The notes: generated from the sequence alone by a model not told the origin. 64,000 bases of DNA from Indolivaga alginatilytica (GCF_003201355.1 NZ_QICL01000010.1:62001-126000), one strand, 5' to 3'; numbered from the stretch's first letter, positions 52,149 through 61,921 are shown. Numbers and translations are program-made.

Positions 52149-53660
52149 ATGTTAGAAATAATGGATACTACCTTGCGTGATGGAGAACAAACTTCAGGAG
52201 TTTCGTTTTCTATGCAAGAGAAATTAAGTATTGTCCACCTGCTGTTAGTTGACTTGGGTGTAAATCGGATAGAAATTGCATCTGCCCGTGTATCGGATGG
52301 TGAATTTAAGACGGTTAAACGAATTACCGATTGGGCTAAAGGTGCAGGGTATATTGATAAAATCGAGATACTGGGATTTATCGACAAAGGAGCTTCTCTA
52401 AAATGGATTAAAGATGTTGGCTGTAATACTGTAAATCTACTGACAAAGGGATCTTACAAGCATGTAACAGAGCAATTACGGAAAACTCCAGAGCAACACT
52501 TAGAGGATATTAAAGCTGAAATATATTTGGCTCAAGAAATGGGATTGAATGTAAATATTTATCTCGAAGATTGGTCAAATGGTATTTTGAATTCCGAGGA
52601 GTACGTTTACTTTATGGTGGATAATTTGAAAGATTTACCCATTAAACGCTTCATGCTCCCTGATACACTGGGTATTCTCAATCCCCATACTACATGGCGT
52701 GCTTGCCGGCGAATGACTAAACGATATCCCGGATTACATTTCGACTTCCATGCTCACAATGACTACGATCTTGCAGTTGCCAATGTAATGGTTGCCGTTG
52801 AAGTTGGAGTACATGGTGTACATGTAACTATGAATGGTTTGGGCGAACGTGCAGGAAATGCAAGTCTGTCGAGTGTAATAGCAGTTCTACATGATCATCT
52901 GAATGTGGAAACTACAATAAAAGAAGAAAAGCTTAATCGGGTCAGTCGTGTTGTGGAAACTTATTCAGGTTTAATAATCTCAGCGAATCAACCGATTGTC
53001 GGAGAAAATGTTTTTACTCAATGTGCAGGTATTCATGCTGATGGAGATAATAAAAACAACCTCTACTACAACGACTTATATCCTGAACGATTTGGTCGGG
53101 TAAGAGAGTATGCACTGGGTAAACTATCCGGTAAAGCAAATATCAGGAAGAATATTGAAGCCCTTGGTATTGAACTTGACGAAGCCGATATGACAAAAGT
53201 CACGAATCGGGTTATTGAGCTTGGCGATAAAAAGGAAGTCATTACTCAGGAAGATTTACCCTATATAATCTCGGATGTTTTAAGAAGTAGCGAGAAAGAT
53301 AAACAGGTTAAGATTATTGCCTTTGCGTTTGTTCTGTCAAAAGGGGTACGTGCTTCCGCTTCTGTTCGCATTGAAGTCAATGGAAAAGAATACGAAGAAA
53401 CAGCACCGGGAGACGGACAGTACCACGCGTTCTCAAAAGCTTTATGGAAAATATATACAAAATTAGATAAACCTAAACCCGATTTGGTGAATTATTCGGT
53501 AATAATTCCACCGGGAGGACGTACAGATGCTTTGGTGCAGACTGTTATTTCATGGAAGTTCAATGGAAAGGTTTTTAAAACTAGAGGTCTGGATGCCGAC
53601 CAAACCGAAGCAGCGGTAAAAGCAACTGAAAAAATGTTGAATATAATCGAAGATATGTGA
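52149..53660 (+). CDS. Second isopropylmalate/citramalate synthase-family enzyme
   Basis: This 503-residue LeuA paralog has the [16 protein letters not shown] motif and metal ligands in HFDFHAHNDYDLAVAN, followed by a C-terminal regulatory domain (AFVLSKGVRASASVRIEV). It is more distant from LeuA than leuA homologs are from each other. A second such gene between leuD and leuB is a known arrangement in Bacteroides. It could be a citramalate synthase giving threonine-independent isoleucine synthesis or a second isopropylmalate synthase. Sequence alone does not decide. Confidence 0.88.
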   Translation: MLEIMDTTLRDGEQTSGVSFSMQEKLSIVHLLLVDLGVNRIEIASARVSDGEFKTVKRITDWAKGAGYIDKIEILGFIDKGASLKWIKDVGCNTVNLLTKGSYKHVTEQLRKTPEQHLEDIKAEIYLAQEMGLNVNIYLEDWSNGILNSEEYVYFMVDNLKDLPIKRFMLPDTLGILNPHTTWRACRRMTKRYPGLHFDFHAHNDYDLAVANVMVAVEVGVHGVHVTMNGLGERAGNASLSSVIAVLHDHLNVETTIKEEKLNRVSRVVETYSGLIISANQPIVGENVFTQCAGIHADGDNKNNLYYNDLYPERFGRVREYALGKLSGKANIRKNIEALGIELDEADMTKVTNRVIELGDKKEVITQEDLPYIISDVLRSSEKDKQVKIIAFAFVLSKGVRASASVRIEVNGKEYEETAPGDGQYHAFSKALWKIYTKLDKPKPDLVNYSVIIPPGGRTDALVQTVISWKFNGKVFKTRGLDADQTEAAVKATEKMLNIIEDM

Positions 53661-53661
53661 T

Positions 53662-54711
53662 ATGAGGATAAATCTCATCAATATTATTTCGGATCGCAAA
53701 TACGAATCATGGGTTAGTTTTCAACTTATCTATGAATGGGAAGATCAATTGTCGAAGACATTGAGTATTCCTATTATTGATAATCCGGATCGTGTTGCAA
53801 CAAGTCTGAAAAATTCGATTAAATATAATATATCCGAACGAGTAGCTTATCCTCTAATTAAATTTTTCAGAGCTATAAAAAGATGCTTCAAAAAAGAATC
53901 TGAGATAGATTGCTCCCTGTATTTTCACTTAACGGTAACTAGTTTGATACAGCTAAAGAAAAGCAGATTGAACAGAATTATACCTGTTATTGTAGATGCT
54001 TTTATTGCGGAGGATTATTTACCTGTCTTTTATAAAAAATACGGAGATTGTCCGTTAGTACTAATATCGAGCATCGAAACGTATGAATATCTAAAATCGG
54101 TAAATTGCCCTCTAAATATAAGGTATTGGGGACTTAGTTTATCTGATGATTATAAATTGGATTCGGATAAAGAATACAACAAAGAAATTGATATATTACT
54201 TGCAGGAAGACAAAACGGAGTTCTTTTGTCATACTTAGAACAATATTTACAAGATAATAAGGAGATTGAGGTTGTGCGAAGTGATATAGAAGACGGACAG
54301 TTAATATTCACATCTAACAACAGAGGAGTACTTGGCAGTTTTAATGGCAGGGATGAATACATAGATCTGTTGAGAAAATCGAGAGTAATAATGTATGCTA
54401 CACCGGGTATTGACGGAGGAGAAAAGCGAACAAAAGGTTATAATCCGGTAACACCTAAATATCTGGAAGCACTATCTTCTCAGTGTAAGATTATAGCTCG
54501 CTATCCCGATACGGTTGAGACGAAACTATATGAACTCGATCGGATTTGTTCTAATACCGATTCGTATGATACTTTTAAATCTCATTTGGATAGATATTTA
54601 GATCGTAATAATAAAATAGATTTGCCTTTTTATGCATCAATACTAAATAGGCATTATACATCGGTACGAGGAACGGAATTGCAAGAGATTCTTCAAAATT
54701 TAAGGTCTTAG
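53662..54711 (+). CDS. GT-B glycosyltransferase
   Basis: This 349-residue protein has no membrane segments. The C-terminal half carries the donor-site region DILLAGRQNGVLLSYLEQYL and YNPVTPKYLEALSSQCKIIA, typical of GT-B glycosyltransferases (GT1/GT4-like). It begins one base after the leuA2 stop codon, so translation is coupled. The sugar and acceptor are unknown. The stop codon (TAG, 54709-54711) lies inside a copy of the dispersed palindromic repeat. Confidence 0.75.
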   Translation: MRINLINIISDRKYESWVSFQLIYEWEDQLSKTLSIPIIDNPDRVATSLKNSIKYNISERVAYPLIKFFRAIKRCFKKESEIDCSLYFHLTVTSLIQLKKSRLNRIIPVIVDAFIAEDYLPVFYKKYGDCPLVLISSIETYEYLKSVNCPLNIRYWGLSLSDDYKLDSDKEYNKEIDILLAGRQNGVLLSYLEQYLQDNKEIEVVRSDIEDGQLIFTSNNRGVLGSFNGRDEYIDLLRKSRVIMYATPGIDGGEKRTKGYNPVTPKYLEALSSQCKIIARYPDTVETKLYELDRICSNTDSYDTFKSHLDRYLDRNNKIDLPFYASILNRHYTSVRGTELQEILQNLRS

Positions 54712-54716
54712 ACCTT
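54702..54716 (+). repeat. Dispersed palindromic repeat, copy 9
   Basis: AAGGTCTTAGACCTT contains the TAG stop codon of the glycosyltransferase gene. It is followed by TTTATAGCTTAG. The stop codon is the centre of the palindrome. Confidence 0.8.
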
Positions 54717-54777
54717 TTTATAGCTTAGATATTTTGTATTACTTTTACTAAATATTTTTTATAATAAACAAGATTCG

Positions 54778-56016
54778 ATGAAAATAGGTGTTTTAGGTGC
54801 AGGTATCAGTGGTTTAAGTATTGCTAAAATACTAAAGAAAACATTTGATGTTGAAGTTTTAGAGAAGAATCCCGTTTGTGGAGGAATTGCTCGCACTACA
54901 GATGTTGATGGTGTTGCATATCATACTATTGGCGGTCATTGTTTTAATTCGAAATATGAAGATGTACTAAGTTTTGTATTCGATGAAGTTCTACCTAAAA
55001 GTGAATGGAATAAAGTAATACGAAAATCGAAAATAAAGTTTCAAAATTACGAGATCGATTATCCTATTGAATTCTCAATCAAGCAGATTTATGAGCATGA
55101 CAAAGAGTTGGCTCAAAGATTGACTATTGATTTCTTTAAGGCTGATGATAACGGTAAATATGAGAACTTAGACGAATGGTTCAGAAAGAAATTCGGCAAT
55201 AGTTTTGCTGAAGAATACTTCATTCCCTATAACTCTAAGATATGGAATAATGATCCTAAAAAAATGAGTTATTTATGGGTTGAAGATAAACTTCCAATTC
55301 CTAACAAAGATTCTTTTTTTGAAGGACTAATATCTAATATGAGAGATAAGATGTCTCATTCGGAGTTCTACTATCCTAAGACAAATAATCAGAATACATT
55401 CATTGAGGCTTTAGCGAAAGATACAGCAATCAAGTACAATTATAAGGTTGAATCTATTAAATATGATAATAGTTCTAAGAAATGGATTATAAATGATACA
55501 GATCATTACGATCTGATAATTAATACTACACCTCTAGATCAATTCATAGGTACTCTTGCAAATGCACCTGAGAATATACAATCTGCTGCAAAAAAATTGA
55601 AGAAGAACGGTGTATCTAATATCCTTTGGAAAACGAAGGAAACAGATAAAACGTGGACATATATTCCAAACCAGAAATACTTATTCCATAGATATATTCA
55701 TATTGGTTCGTTTTGGAATCCAAAACAAAATTATTCGATCTCAGAAGTTATAGGACAACATTCTGTTGAAGAGATGACTAAAGTAGGGCAACAAGACGAT
55801 TTCTTAATAGAGCCGATAGCTCACTCAGTATCCGATTATGCCTATGTTGTATTTGACGAAAACTATGATGTAACTACAAGGGCTATAAAAGAGTATCTGG
55901 AAGAAGCAGGATTACATACTTTAGGTCGATTTGGAGAATGGCAATACTACAATATGGATGTATGTATAAAAAAAGCCATTGATCTATCTAAGAAAATAAT
56001 AGAAAAACAATTTTAA
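54778..56016 (+). CDS. FAD-dependent NAD(P)-binding protein, UDP-galactopyranose mutase-like
   Basis: This 412-residue flavoprotein starts with the dinucleotide-binding motif IGVLGAGISGLSIAKIL and the FAD-related VLEKNPVCGGIART. The segment GGHCFNS and the later NPKKMSYLWVEDKL-like region resemble UDP-galactopyranose mutases and related protoporphyrinogen-oxidase-like enzymes. In a surface-glycan role it would isomerise or desaturate a nucleotide sugar; this is inference. It lies 66 bp after the glycosyltransferase gene and 92 bp before leuB. Confidence 0.78.
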   Translation: MKIGVLGAGISGLSIAKILKKTFDVEVLEKNPVCGGIARTTDVDGVAYHTIGGHCFNSKYEDVLSFVFDEVLPKSEWNKVIRKSKIKFQNYEIDYPIEFSIKQIYEHDKELAQRLTIDFFKADDNGKYENLDEWFRKKFGNSFAEEYFIPYNSKIWNNDPKKMSYLWVEDKLPIPNKDSFFEGLISNMRDKMSHSEFYYPKTNNQNTFIEALAKDTAIKYNYKVESIKYDNSSKKWIINDTDHYDLIINTTPLDQFIGTLANAPENIQSAAKKLKKNGVSNILWKTKETDKTWTYIPNQKYLFHRYIHIGSFWNPKQNYSISEVIGQHSVEEMTKVGQQDDFLIEPIAHSVSDYAYVVFDENYDVTTRAIKEYLEEAGLHTLGRFGEWQYYNMDVCIKKAIDLSKKIIEKQF

Positions 56017-56028
56017 GGTCTCAGAGCT
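56015..56028 (+). repeat. Dispersed palindromic repeat, copy 10 (degenerate)
   Basis: AAGGTCTCAGAGCT follows the TAA stop of the flavoprotein gene with two-base overlap; the right arm is degenerate and there is no good T run. It lies inside the leu operon upstream of leuB. Confidence 0.65.
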
Positions 56029-56108
56029 ATCTAATATTTAAATAGTATATGAGCCTTGTAAACTTAAATATATCACTAAATACTTTTATTTATTTTAATT
56101 AATATAGT

Positions 56109-57182
56109 ATGAAATTAAATATTGCGGTATTACCCGGCGATGGAATTGGTCCTGAAATTATAGGACAAGCATTAAGAGTTACAGAAGCTATTTGCGAAAA
56201 ATTCGGTCATGAATTATCGTACGAATATGGAATAGTAGGAGCATGTGCTATTGATGAAGTGGGAAGCCCCTACCCTGACGCGACTCATGAACTTTGTATG
56301 GAATCTGATGCTGTATTATTCGGCGCTATCGGTGATCCTAAATACGATAATAACCCATCGGCTAAAGTTAGACCGGAACAAGGTTTATTGAAAATGCGTA
56401 AAGACCTTGGTCTATATGCGAACCTACGTCCGATTACAACTTTTCCATCGTTAATACACAAATCGCCTCTTCGTGCTGATCTTGTAGAAGGAGCCGATTT
56501 TATGTGTGTACGCGAATTGACGGGAGGTCTTTATTTTGGACGTCCTCAAGGAAGAAGCGAAGACGGGAATACTGCTTATGATACTTGTGTATATACTCGT
56601 GAGGAAGTAGAACGTATTCTTCATTTATCTTATAAATATGCGCGTCAACGTCGCAAAAAAGTGACTGTTGTAGATAAAGCTAATGTTCTTTGTACATCTC
56701 GTTTGTGGAGAGAAGTAGCTCAGGAGATAGAAAAACAATATCCTGACGTTGAAACTGAATATATGTTTGTTGATAACGCAGCTATGCAGATTATTCAATG
56801 GCCAAAACGTTTTGATGTATTAGTTACAGAAAACTTATTCGGAGATATTCTTACTGATGAATCATCTGTTATTACTGGTTCATTAGGAATGTTACCATCT
56901 GCTTCTATTGGTGTTCATACATCGGTATTTGAACCTATACACGGATCGTATCCTCAGGCAGCAGGAAAGAATATAGCAAACCCTATTGCTACTATACTTT
57001 CGGCAGCCATGATGTTCGAATATGCTTTTGATCTTCAAGAAGAAGGCAAAATAATTCGCGATGCAGTAAATGCTTCTTTGGAACAAGGTATTGTAACTGA
57101 AGATATTTCTTCAGATGGCAAAGCTTATTCAACATCTGAAGTGGGAGATTGGATTGTGAATTTTGTAAAGAATCAAATTTGA
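56109..57182 (+). CDS. leuB: 3-isopropylmalate dehydrogenase
   Basis: LeuB oxidatively decarboxylates 3-isopropylmalate using NAD+. This 357-residue protein begins with [15 protein letters not shown], and has [16 protein letters not shown], the substrate loop [10 protein letters not shown] and the metal-site segment [15 protein letters not shown]. The [12 protein letters not shown] motif is intact. It is the last leucine enzyme of the operon. Confidence 0.97.
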   Translation: MKLNIAVLPGDGIGPEIIGQALRVTEAICEKFGHELSYEYGIVGACAIDEVGSPYPDATHELCMESDAVLFGAIGDPKYDNNPSAKVRPEQGLLKMRKDLGLYANLRPITTFPSLIHKSPLRADLVEGADFMCVRELTGGLYFGRPQGRSEDGNTAYDTCVYTREEVERILHLSYKYARQRRKKVTVVDKANVLCTSRLWREVAQEIEKQYPDVETEYMFVDNAAMQIIQWPKRFDVLVTENLFGDILTDESSVITGSLGMLPSASIGVHTSVFEPIHGSYPQAAGKNIANPIATILSAAMMFEYAFDLQEEGKIIRDAVNASLEQGIVTEDISSDGKAYSTSEVGDWIVNFVKNQI

Positions 57183-57205
57183 TATATAAATATATAATAT
57201 AAGCA

Positions 57206-57727
57206 ATGACTCGTAATCTCTCTCTTTTAGCATTAGCTGCAGGTTTGATAATAGGTATCAATCTCTTTTTTGCCTGTACTAAGGTAGAGACAGATGACGC
57301 TCCTCCTGGTATTAAGATTTTAATGCCTCTTAATAATGATACTCTATTCATCTATACAGATACGGACACAATACTGCCTATATTTAGTGCATCATTAAGT
57401 GACAACGAAGGGCTCTCTTCTTATAAATTTAGAATAAGGCATCTTAGAGACAGTATAAAAGGTGCACCGGGGGATACAACTGCTTATTTTTATAAAAACT
57501 ATCAGAGGGCTTCTATTTTTGGAATGAAAGATACCATTATTAAGCATTCTTTTGAAATTGACACAATTATTTCCGTAACTGATTCAAACAGCAATACAAG
57601 ACGCCTTCCTATATGGCAGGGAGTATATCAACTAGATGCATCTGTTGTAGATATGCATGGAAATATAACAATTGTAGATTCCATTAATGTTGTAATTGTA
57701 AAAACCAAGTATATAAAAAAGAAGTAA
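57206..57727 (+). CDS. DUF4625-like lipoprotein
   Basis: This 173-residue protein has a lipoprotein signal peptide (LFFACTK, Cys at about residue 24). The mature region includes PIFSASLSDNEGLSSYKFRI, an immunoglobulin-like beta sandwich of DUF4625 type. It starts 23 bp after leuB and is probably read through at low level. Its function is unknown. Confidence 0.68.
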   Translation: MTRNLSLLALAAGLIIGINLFFACTKVETDDAPPGIKILMPLNNDTLFIYTDTDTILPIFSASLSDNEGLSSYKFRIRHLRDSIKGAPGDTTAYFYKNYQRASIFGMKDTIIKHSFEIDTIISVTDSNSNTRRLPIWQGVYQLDASVVDMHGNITIVDSINVVIVKTKYIKKK

Positions 57728-57735
57728 CTGTTTGA

Positions 57736-58947
57736 CTATTTTACTAAAACATAAGCTCTGTATTTAGTTCTTTCATTTACAGGACATAAAGATAAATATC
57801 CGGATTTTATTTTGCCTTGCGAAAATAAAGCCGGATATTCTTTTTTCATTTGATTATCTCTATTTACTTGTTCTCCTTCTTGAGAGGTGAAATCGATATA
57901 AAACGAACCCTCAGATCCTTGGTCTAAATATTTCTGACTAAAACGAAGAGCCAATAATCCCATATTATCTCTGACGTTTATTTCTATGCAGGGATGTAGT
58001 TTATAAGTACCGTCTTTGTCTTCATAAACCATCATATCTACACCAATACAGCCGGAATAAAAATTATTAAATTTATCTATCAGAATTTCCAATAAGCTAC
58101 TTTTTACCTCTTCTAATAGCTGAATATTAATATATTCGCAGATCTTACTTATTATATTCTCTTGCTTACCAATGTAGTTTCCAAGATACCCTCCTTTAGA
58201 ATTTGTCTCGAATAAAGAATATCCTTCAAAACGGATGTCATCATTATCTAAAATAAATTCCATAGCAAAATCGAGTTCCTTATTCAGTGCTTTCTCTATT
58301 GAAACGATTTCTTGCTTATTTAAAATGCCTTGTAGTATTTGACGCTCAGTTTGTGTTAATCCTCTCACAGGCAACCATAATAAACCTCTGCCGGAAGAAG
58401 AATAGGGTGCTTTTGCTAAAAACTGATAGTCTTCGTTTTTTACAATATCCTCTATCTCATTTAGACTGCTATAGAAATTAGGAATAATATCGGTCGAAAT
58501 AGCCGATATTTCATTACATAATTCCCTTAGGCATTCTTTAGCAGTTTCTCTACTCGATAAGGTACGCAATTCGTCTTTCCATTGAGGCAGATTAAAGTGC
58601 AAATGGTATTTAGAATTAATTTTCTCAAAATAATTAATCGACTGTGGCGATACTCCCCATAAATGAATCTCTGTTAACGAACGGTTCATTTTATCAGAAA
58701 TAATTCCTTTGGGGAGTGGTCGTAAATTCTTAGATAAATATTCCTCAAAATCGAGAGGAAGCTCCGATTGAACTAAGACATAATCCTCGGCATCAGCATA
58801 CCAAGCAGCCAAATAAGCCAAATCGTATTGAAGATTGACCATATTAGCCGGCGCTGTATAATAAGGGGATAAAGTTAGTACTGCGCCCTCATGTCCCGGA
58901 TTGAAATAATAAAGTTGTGGTTTTTTTTCTGTTTTTTCACTTAACAT
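57736..58947 (-). CDS. Uncharacterised ATP-grasp-like protein
   Basis: This 403-residue soluble protein has features of an ATP-grasp ligase. The lid region contains FLAKAPYSSSGRGLLWLP, a Gly-rich loop with Lys, and the metal-binding part contains CIGVDMMVY followed by HPCIEINVRDNMG. The N-terminus YYFNPGHEGAV is unusual and conserved-looking. No substrate is evident. Its start overlaps the proC stop by 11 bases, so it is translationally coupled to proline synthesis. It might ligate an amino acid to another carboxylate, which is only a hypothesis. Confidence 0.6.
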   Translation of the reverse strand: MLSEKTEKKPQLYYFNPGHEGAVLTLSPYYTAPANMVNLQYDLAYLAAWYADAEDYVLVQSELPLDFEEYLSKNLRPLPKGIISDKMNRSLTEIHLWGVSPQSINYFEKINSKYHLHFNLPQWKDELRTLSSRETAKECLRELCNEISAISTDIIPNFYSSLNEIEDIVKNEDYQFLAKAPYSSSGRGLLWLPVRGLTQTERQILQGILNKQEIVSIEKALNKELDFAMEFILDNDDIRFEGYSLFETNSKGGYLGNYIGKQENIISKICEYINIQLLEEVKSSLLEILIDKFNNFYSGCIGVDMMVYEDKDGTYKLHPCIEINVRDNMGLLALRFSQKYLDQGSEGSFYIDFTSQEGEQVNRDNQMKKEYPALFSQGKIKSGYLSLCPVNERTKYRAYVLVK

Positions 58948-59719
58948 AACTAGCTTTCAACCCTTTGATCACAGCAGAAGTAAATCCTGCATTTTCCATT
59001 TCGTTCAATCCTTTGATTGTTGTTCCTCCCGCAGTAGTTACTTTATCAATTTCAACTTCAGGGTGGCTATTATTTGTCTCTAGCAGATTGGCGGCACCTC
59101 TCAGTGTTTGGATAATTGCCTGTTTTGCCTGATCAGGTCTTAACCCCATTTCAACTCCTCCTTCCATTGCTGCACGTATATATCTGAAAGCAAAGGCTAT
59201 TCCACATGAAGTGAGCGAAGTAACTGCTGGAAACAACTTCTCATCAATCAATTCGGCTTTGCCCAGTTCGCTGAATATTTTAAGGATCAATTCATCATTT
59301 TCCTTATTAGCGCCATAGGATGCCACAAAGCTCATGCTTTCTTTAATTGCAATAGCCGTGTTAGGCATTACTCTATATATTGCAGAGTCACTTAGAATCC
59401 ATTCTGAAAGCTGATTTAATGAAATACCGGATGCAATAGAAATAATAATCTGATATGGATTAAAAGCCTTTCGGTGCTTCTCCAATACTTCTTGGATATA
59501 CCAAGGTTTAACAGCTAAAACTATGATGTCGGCTTCTGACAATGAAGAATAATCATTTATAACACCATTTATTCCATTATTATATGTTTTAATGTAGTTA
59601 ATGTTCCTTTGATTACGATCTATCACTGTAATATCTTGTGGAGCAAATATTGTACCGCTTCCGAGCCCTATAGCAATGGCTCCTCCCATATTACCACCAC
59701 CTATAATTGTTATTTTCAT
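58937..59719 (-). CDS. proC: Pyrroline-5-carboxylate reductase
   Basis: ProC reduces pyrroline-5-carboxylate to proline using NADPH. This 260-residue protein begins with the Rossmann motif ITIIGGGNMGGAIAIGL and ends with the family signature AGGTTIKGLNEMENAGF, with ALTSCGIAF-like segment SLTSCGIAFAFRYI. Length is normal. The ATP-grasp-like gene overlaps its 3' end by 11 bases. Confidence 0.95.
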   Translation of the reverse strand: MKITIIGGGNMGGAIAIGLGSGTIFAPQDITVIDRNQRNINYIKTYNNGINGVINDYSSLSEADIIVLAVKPWYIQEVLEKHRKAFNPYQIIISIASGISLNQLSEWILSDSAIYRVMPNTAIAIKESMSFVASYGANKENDELILKIFSELGKAELIDEKLFPAVTSLTSCGIAFAFRYIRAAMEGGVEMGLRPDQAKQAIIQTLRGAANLLETNNSHPEVEIDKVTTAGGTTIKGLNEMENAGFTSAVIKGLKASYVK

Positions 59720-59797
59720 GACTTATAATGTATTTATGAGTTTAAATATATCGAATAGTAAGGAAATTATTGTTCTTACATTTTCTTAACTCTAAAA

Positions 59798-59812
59798 AAG
59801 GTATGAGACCTT
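59798..59812 (-). repeat. Dispersed palindromic repeat, copy 11
   Basis: AAGGTATGAGACCTT overlaps the YigZ stop codon (59811-59813). On the minus strand it is followed by a T run (TTTTTTAG), as in a terminator. Confidence 0.78.
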
Positions 59813-60410
59813 AATCTTCTTTTGGAAAATGTAAACTTTCTACTTTTTCTAATCTGGATATAAGTTGATCATACAATCCTTTTCGGATACGCAAAGACAT
59901 AGAGCAATCCATATCATATTGTTGGCTTAAAATAGTTGGTTCTAAGTCCTTTACAATTTTCATAACATCATTCATAAAAGGATATTCGAATTGAAAGCTT
60001 ATATCCAGATCAACAGTCTTTTCTATTATTTCAGCGGCAGCAATAGCTTCAATAGCAGCCTCTTTATAAGCTGTTATTAATCCACTGGTTCCTAACTTAA
60101 CTCCTCCGAAATAACGAATCACTATGATAAGAATATCCGTGAGTTCATTCGAATTTATTTGTCCTAATATTGGCTTTCCTGCTGTTCCCGAAGGCTCTCC
60201 ATCATCATTTGCCCTGAACTCGTTACGCTCAGCACCAAGCATGTATGCCCAACAAACATGTCGGGCATCATAATATTCTTTTCTGTATTTTTCAACTTCG
60301 GCTTTTACATCATCTACAGTTTGCACAGGAATGGCAAAAGAAATAAATTTACTTTTCTTCTCAGTAAACAATCCTTTGGCTGTTTCTTTGACTGTTTTAA
60401 ATGTATCCAT
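59811..60410 (-). CDS. yigZ: YigZ/IMPACT family protein
   Basis: This 199-residue protein belongs to the IMPACT family. The N-terminal domain has KGLFTEKKSKFISFAIPV, ARHVCWAYMLG and DDGEPSGTAGKPIL; the C-terminal ferredoxin-like domain is shorter. The family is widespread in bacteria with unresolved function; the eukaryotic relatives regulate translation through GCN1. It is directly adjacent to the RluA gene, zero bases apart. Confidence 0.9.
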   Translation of the reverse strand: MDTFKTVKETAKGLFTEKKSKFISFAIPVQTVDDVKAEVEKYRKEYYDARHVCWAYMLGAERNEFRANDDGEPSGTAGKPILGQINSNELTDILIIVIRYFGGVKLGTSGLITAYKEAAIEAIAAAEIIEKTVDLDISFQFEYPFMNDVMKIVKDLEPTILSQQYDMDCSMSLRIRKGLYDQLISRLEKVESLHFPKED

Positions 60411-61340
60411 TTACTCCTCTGATACTTCTTTCTTTTTAGGTTGAATTGCATCTACCATTACCTGCATTTTCTTAGGAAGAGGCGATGTCAAGTGTATCTT
60501 TTGTTTTGTTTTTGGATGCACAAATTCCAATTCATCGGCATGCAAAGCAATTCGACGTAACGGGCTTATTTTCGATCCATATTTTTTATCACCAACAATA
60601 GGATGTCCTATAAATTGAAGTTGTACACGCAATTGATTTTTACGCGAAGTGGTAGGAGTTAACCTTATCACCGAATATCTGCTATTAGCTTTAAGAGTTT
60701 CATATTCAGTAACAGCCTCTAAGCCTCCGTTGTCTGTCTTAGAAGCAAATACTACAAAATTCTTATTCTCTGTAAGCCATGAAGTTATAGTACCTTTCTC
60801 AGGAACTAGAGGACCTTCGATTACTCCTAAATAAGAACGTTTTGGTGGATTCAATATCCATGTATGTTGCAATTCTTCTTGTATCTCCGGACTTTTGGCG
60901 AATACCATTAACCCCGAAGTTTCTCTATCAAGACGGAATAATACATATGCTCTCTCTTTGGCATTCTTGCCTTTTACATATTCATTTATGATATTATAGG
61001 CTGTTTCCTTTAGCAATTCTCTACCTGTTGAAACAGATAATAATCCCGAATCCTTATCCACAACAATAAGATCCTTATCTTCATAAATAATAGTAAGACC
61101 CTTTAGTTTCTTCTGATCCATTTTGTGATCATGTTTATGTATAGAAACTATGTCTCCGGCTTTTAGCTCATGATTATGTTGAGATACGACCTTGTTGTTT
61201 ACTCTTATTTGTTTGTGAACCAAAAGAGACTTTGTCGCATTCCTACTTTTTCGTACGTTACTATCCACTAAGAAATTAAGTAACTCGGCATTCTCTGTTA
61301 CCTTTATTTCTAATAATAGTGTATTCTGCTTTTCTTTCAT
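60411..61340 (-). CDS. RluA-family pseudouridine synthase
   Basis: This 309-residue protein has an N-terminal S4-like domain (DSNVRKSRNATKSLLVHKQI) and the RluA catalytic domain. The catalytic Asp is in FRLDRETSGLMVFAKS (HRLDxxTSG in most relatives; FRLD here), with RKNQLRVQLQFIGHPIVGD at the C-terminal side. It isomerises uridines in rRNA or tRNA; the target site is not predictable. The start leads a two-gene unit with YigZ. Confidence 0.92.
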   Translation of the reverse strand: MKEKQNTLLLEIKVTENAELLNFLVDSNVRKSRNATKSLLVHKQIRVNNKVVSQHNHELKAGDIVSIHKHDHKMDQKKLKGLTIIYEDKDLIVVDKDSGLLSVSTGRELLKETAYNIINEYVKGKNAKERAYVLFRLDRETSGLMVFAKSPEIQEELQHTWILNPPKRSYLGVIEGPLVPEKGTITSWLTENKNFVVFASKTDNGGLEAVTEYETLKANSRYSVIRLTPTTSRKNQLRVQLQFIGHPIVGDKKYGSKISPLRRIALHADELEFVHPKTKQKIHLTSPLPKKMQVMVDAIQPKKKEVSEE

Positions 61341-61428
61341 ATATTTTTTATTCTCTCACAAAGGTATGATTTTTTATAGAGTTTTGTATTTGTATAGCAC
61401 TAATAGAATGAAGATTGTGTATGATTAA

Positions 61429-61869
61429 TCATAAAAAGATACTTTTATAATATACTAAATACCATTTTCCCTTTATTTGCTTATACTTTAAGAGGATATC
61501 GGTATCCGAGTTTTCGATATAAATCCTATGAGTAACTATATTTGATGTTTTTGTCACCTTTACTTTATAAATATTTCTGTCTACTTGATCGATAGGAACT
61601 TTCATCGGAACCCATTGCTGTTCCTCTATAACTTTTAGATTTCTTTCAGGTTCGGAAATATCGCATTTTAAGGGAAACAGAACTCTTGATTTTTGAAATT
61701 TAATGTCTGCCATAAATTTCGAATAAAAAGTATCAAAGTTCTCACCTTTACTATTACTCGTTACTTCGCTTTTGGATTTTCTATTCTCTTGCCTCTGCTT
61801 AGTTTTACAGCCGGAAAGAAAGATGCAGCCAACGATAATTATAATCAATAAGCTAATACGATTCTTCAT
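61429..61869 (-). CDS. DUF4348-like lipoprotein
   Basis: This 146-residue protein has a lipoprotein signal (IFLSGC, Cys at about residue 20) and a mature region starting ENFDTFYSKFMADIKFQKSRVLFPL, matching the DUF4348 fold described in Bacteroidetes. I chose the ATG at 61869, as the 10 codons before it do not fit a signal peptide. It is a single gene on the minus strand; its function is unknown. Confidence 0.72.
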   Translation of the reverse strand: MKNRISLLIIIIVGCIFLSGCKTKQRQENRKSKSEVTSNSKGENFDTFYSKFMADIKFQKSRVLFPLKCDISEPERNLKVIEEQQWVPMKVPIDQVDRNIYKVKVTKTSNIVTHRIYIENSDTDILLKYKQIKGKWYLVYYKSIFL

Positions 61870-61921
61870 ATAATAAATATTTATTTGATGAAAACTCAAT
61901 GTGAGACAAAATATAGCAATA

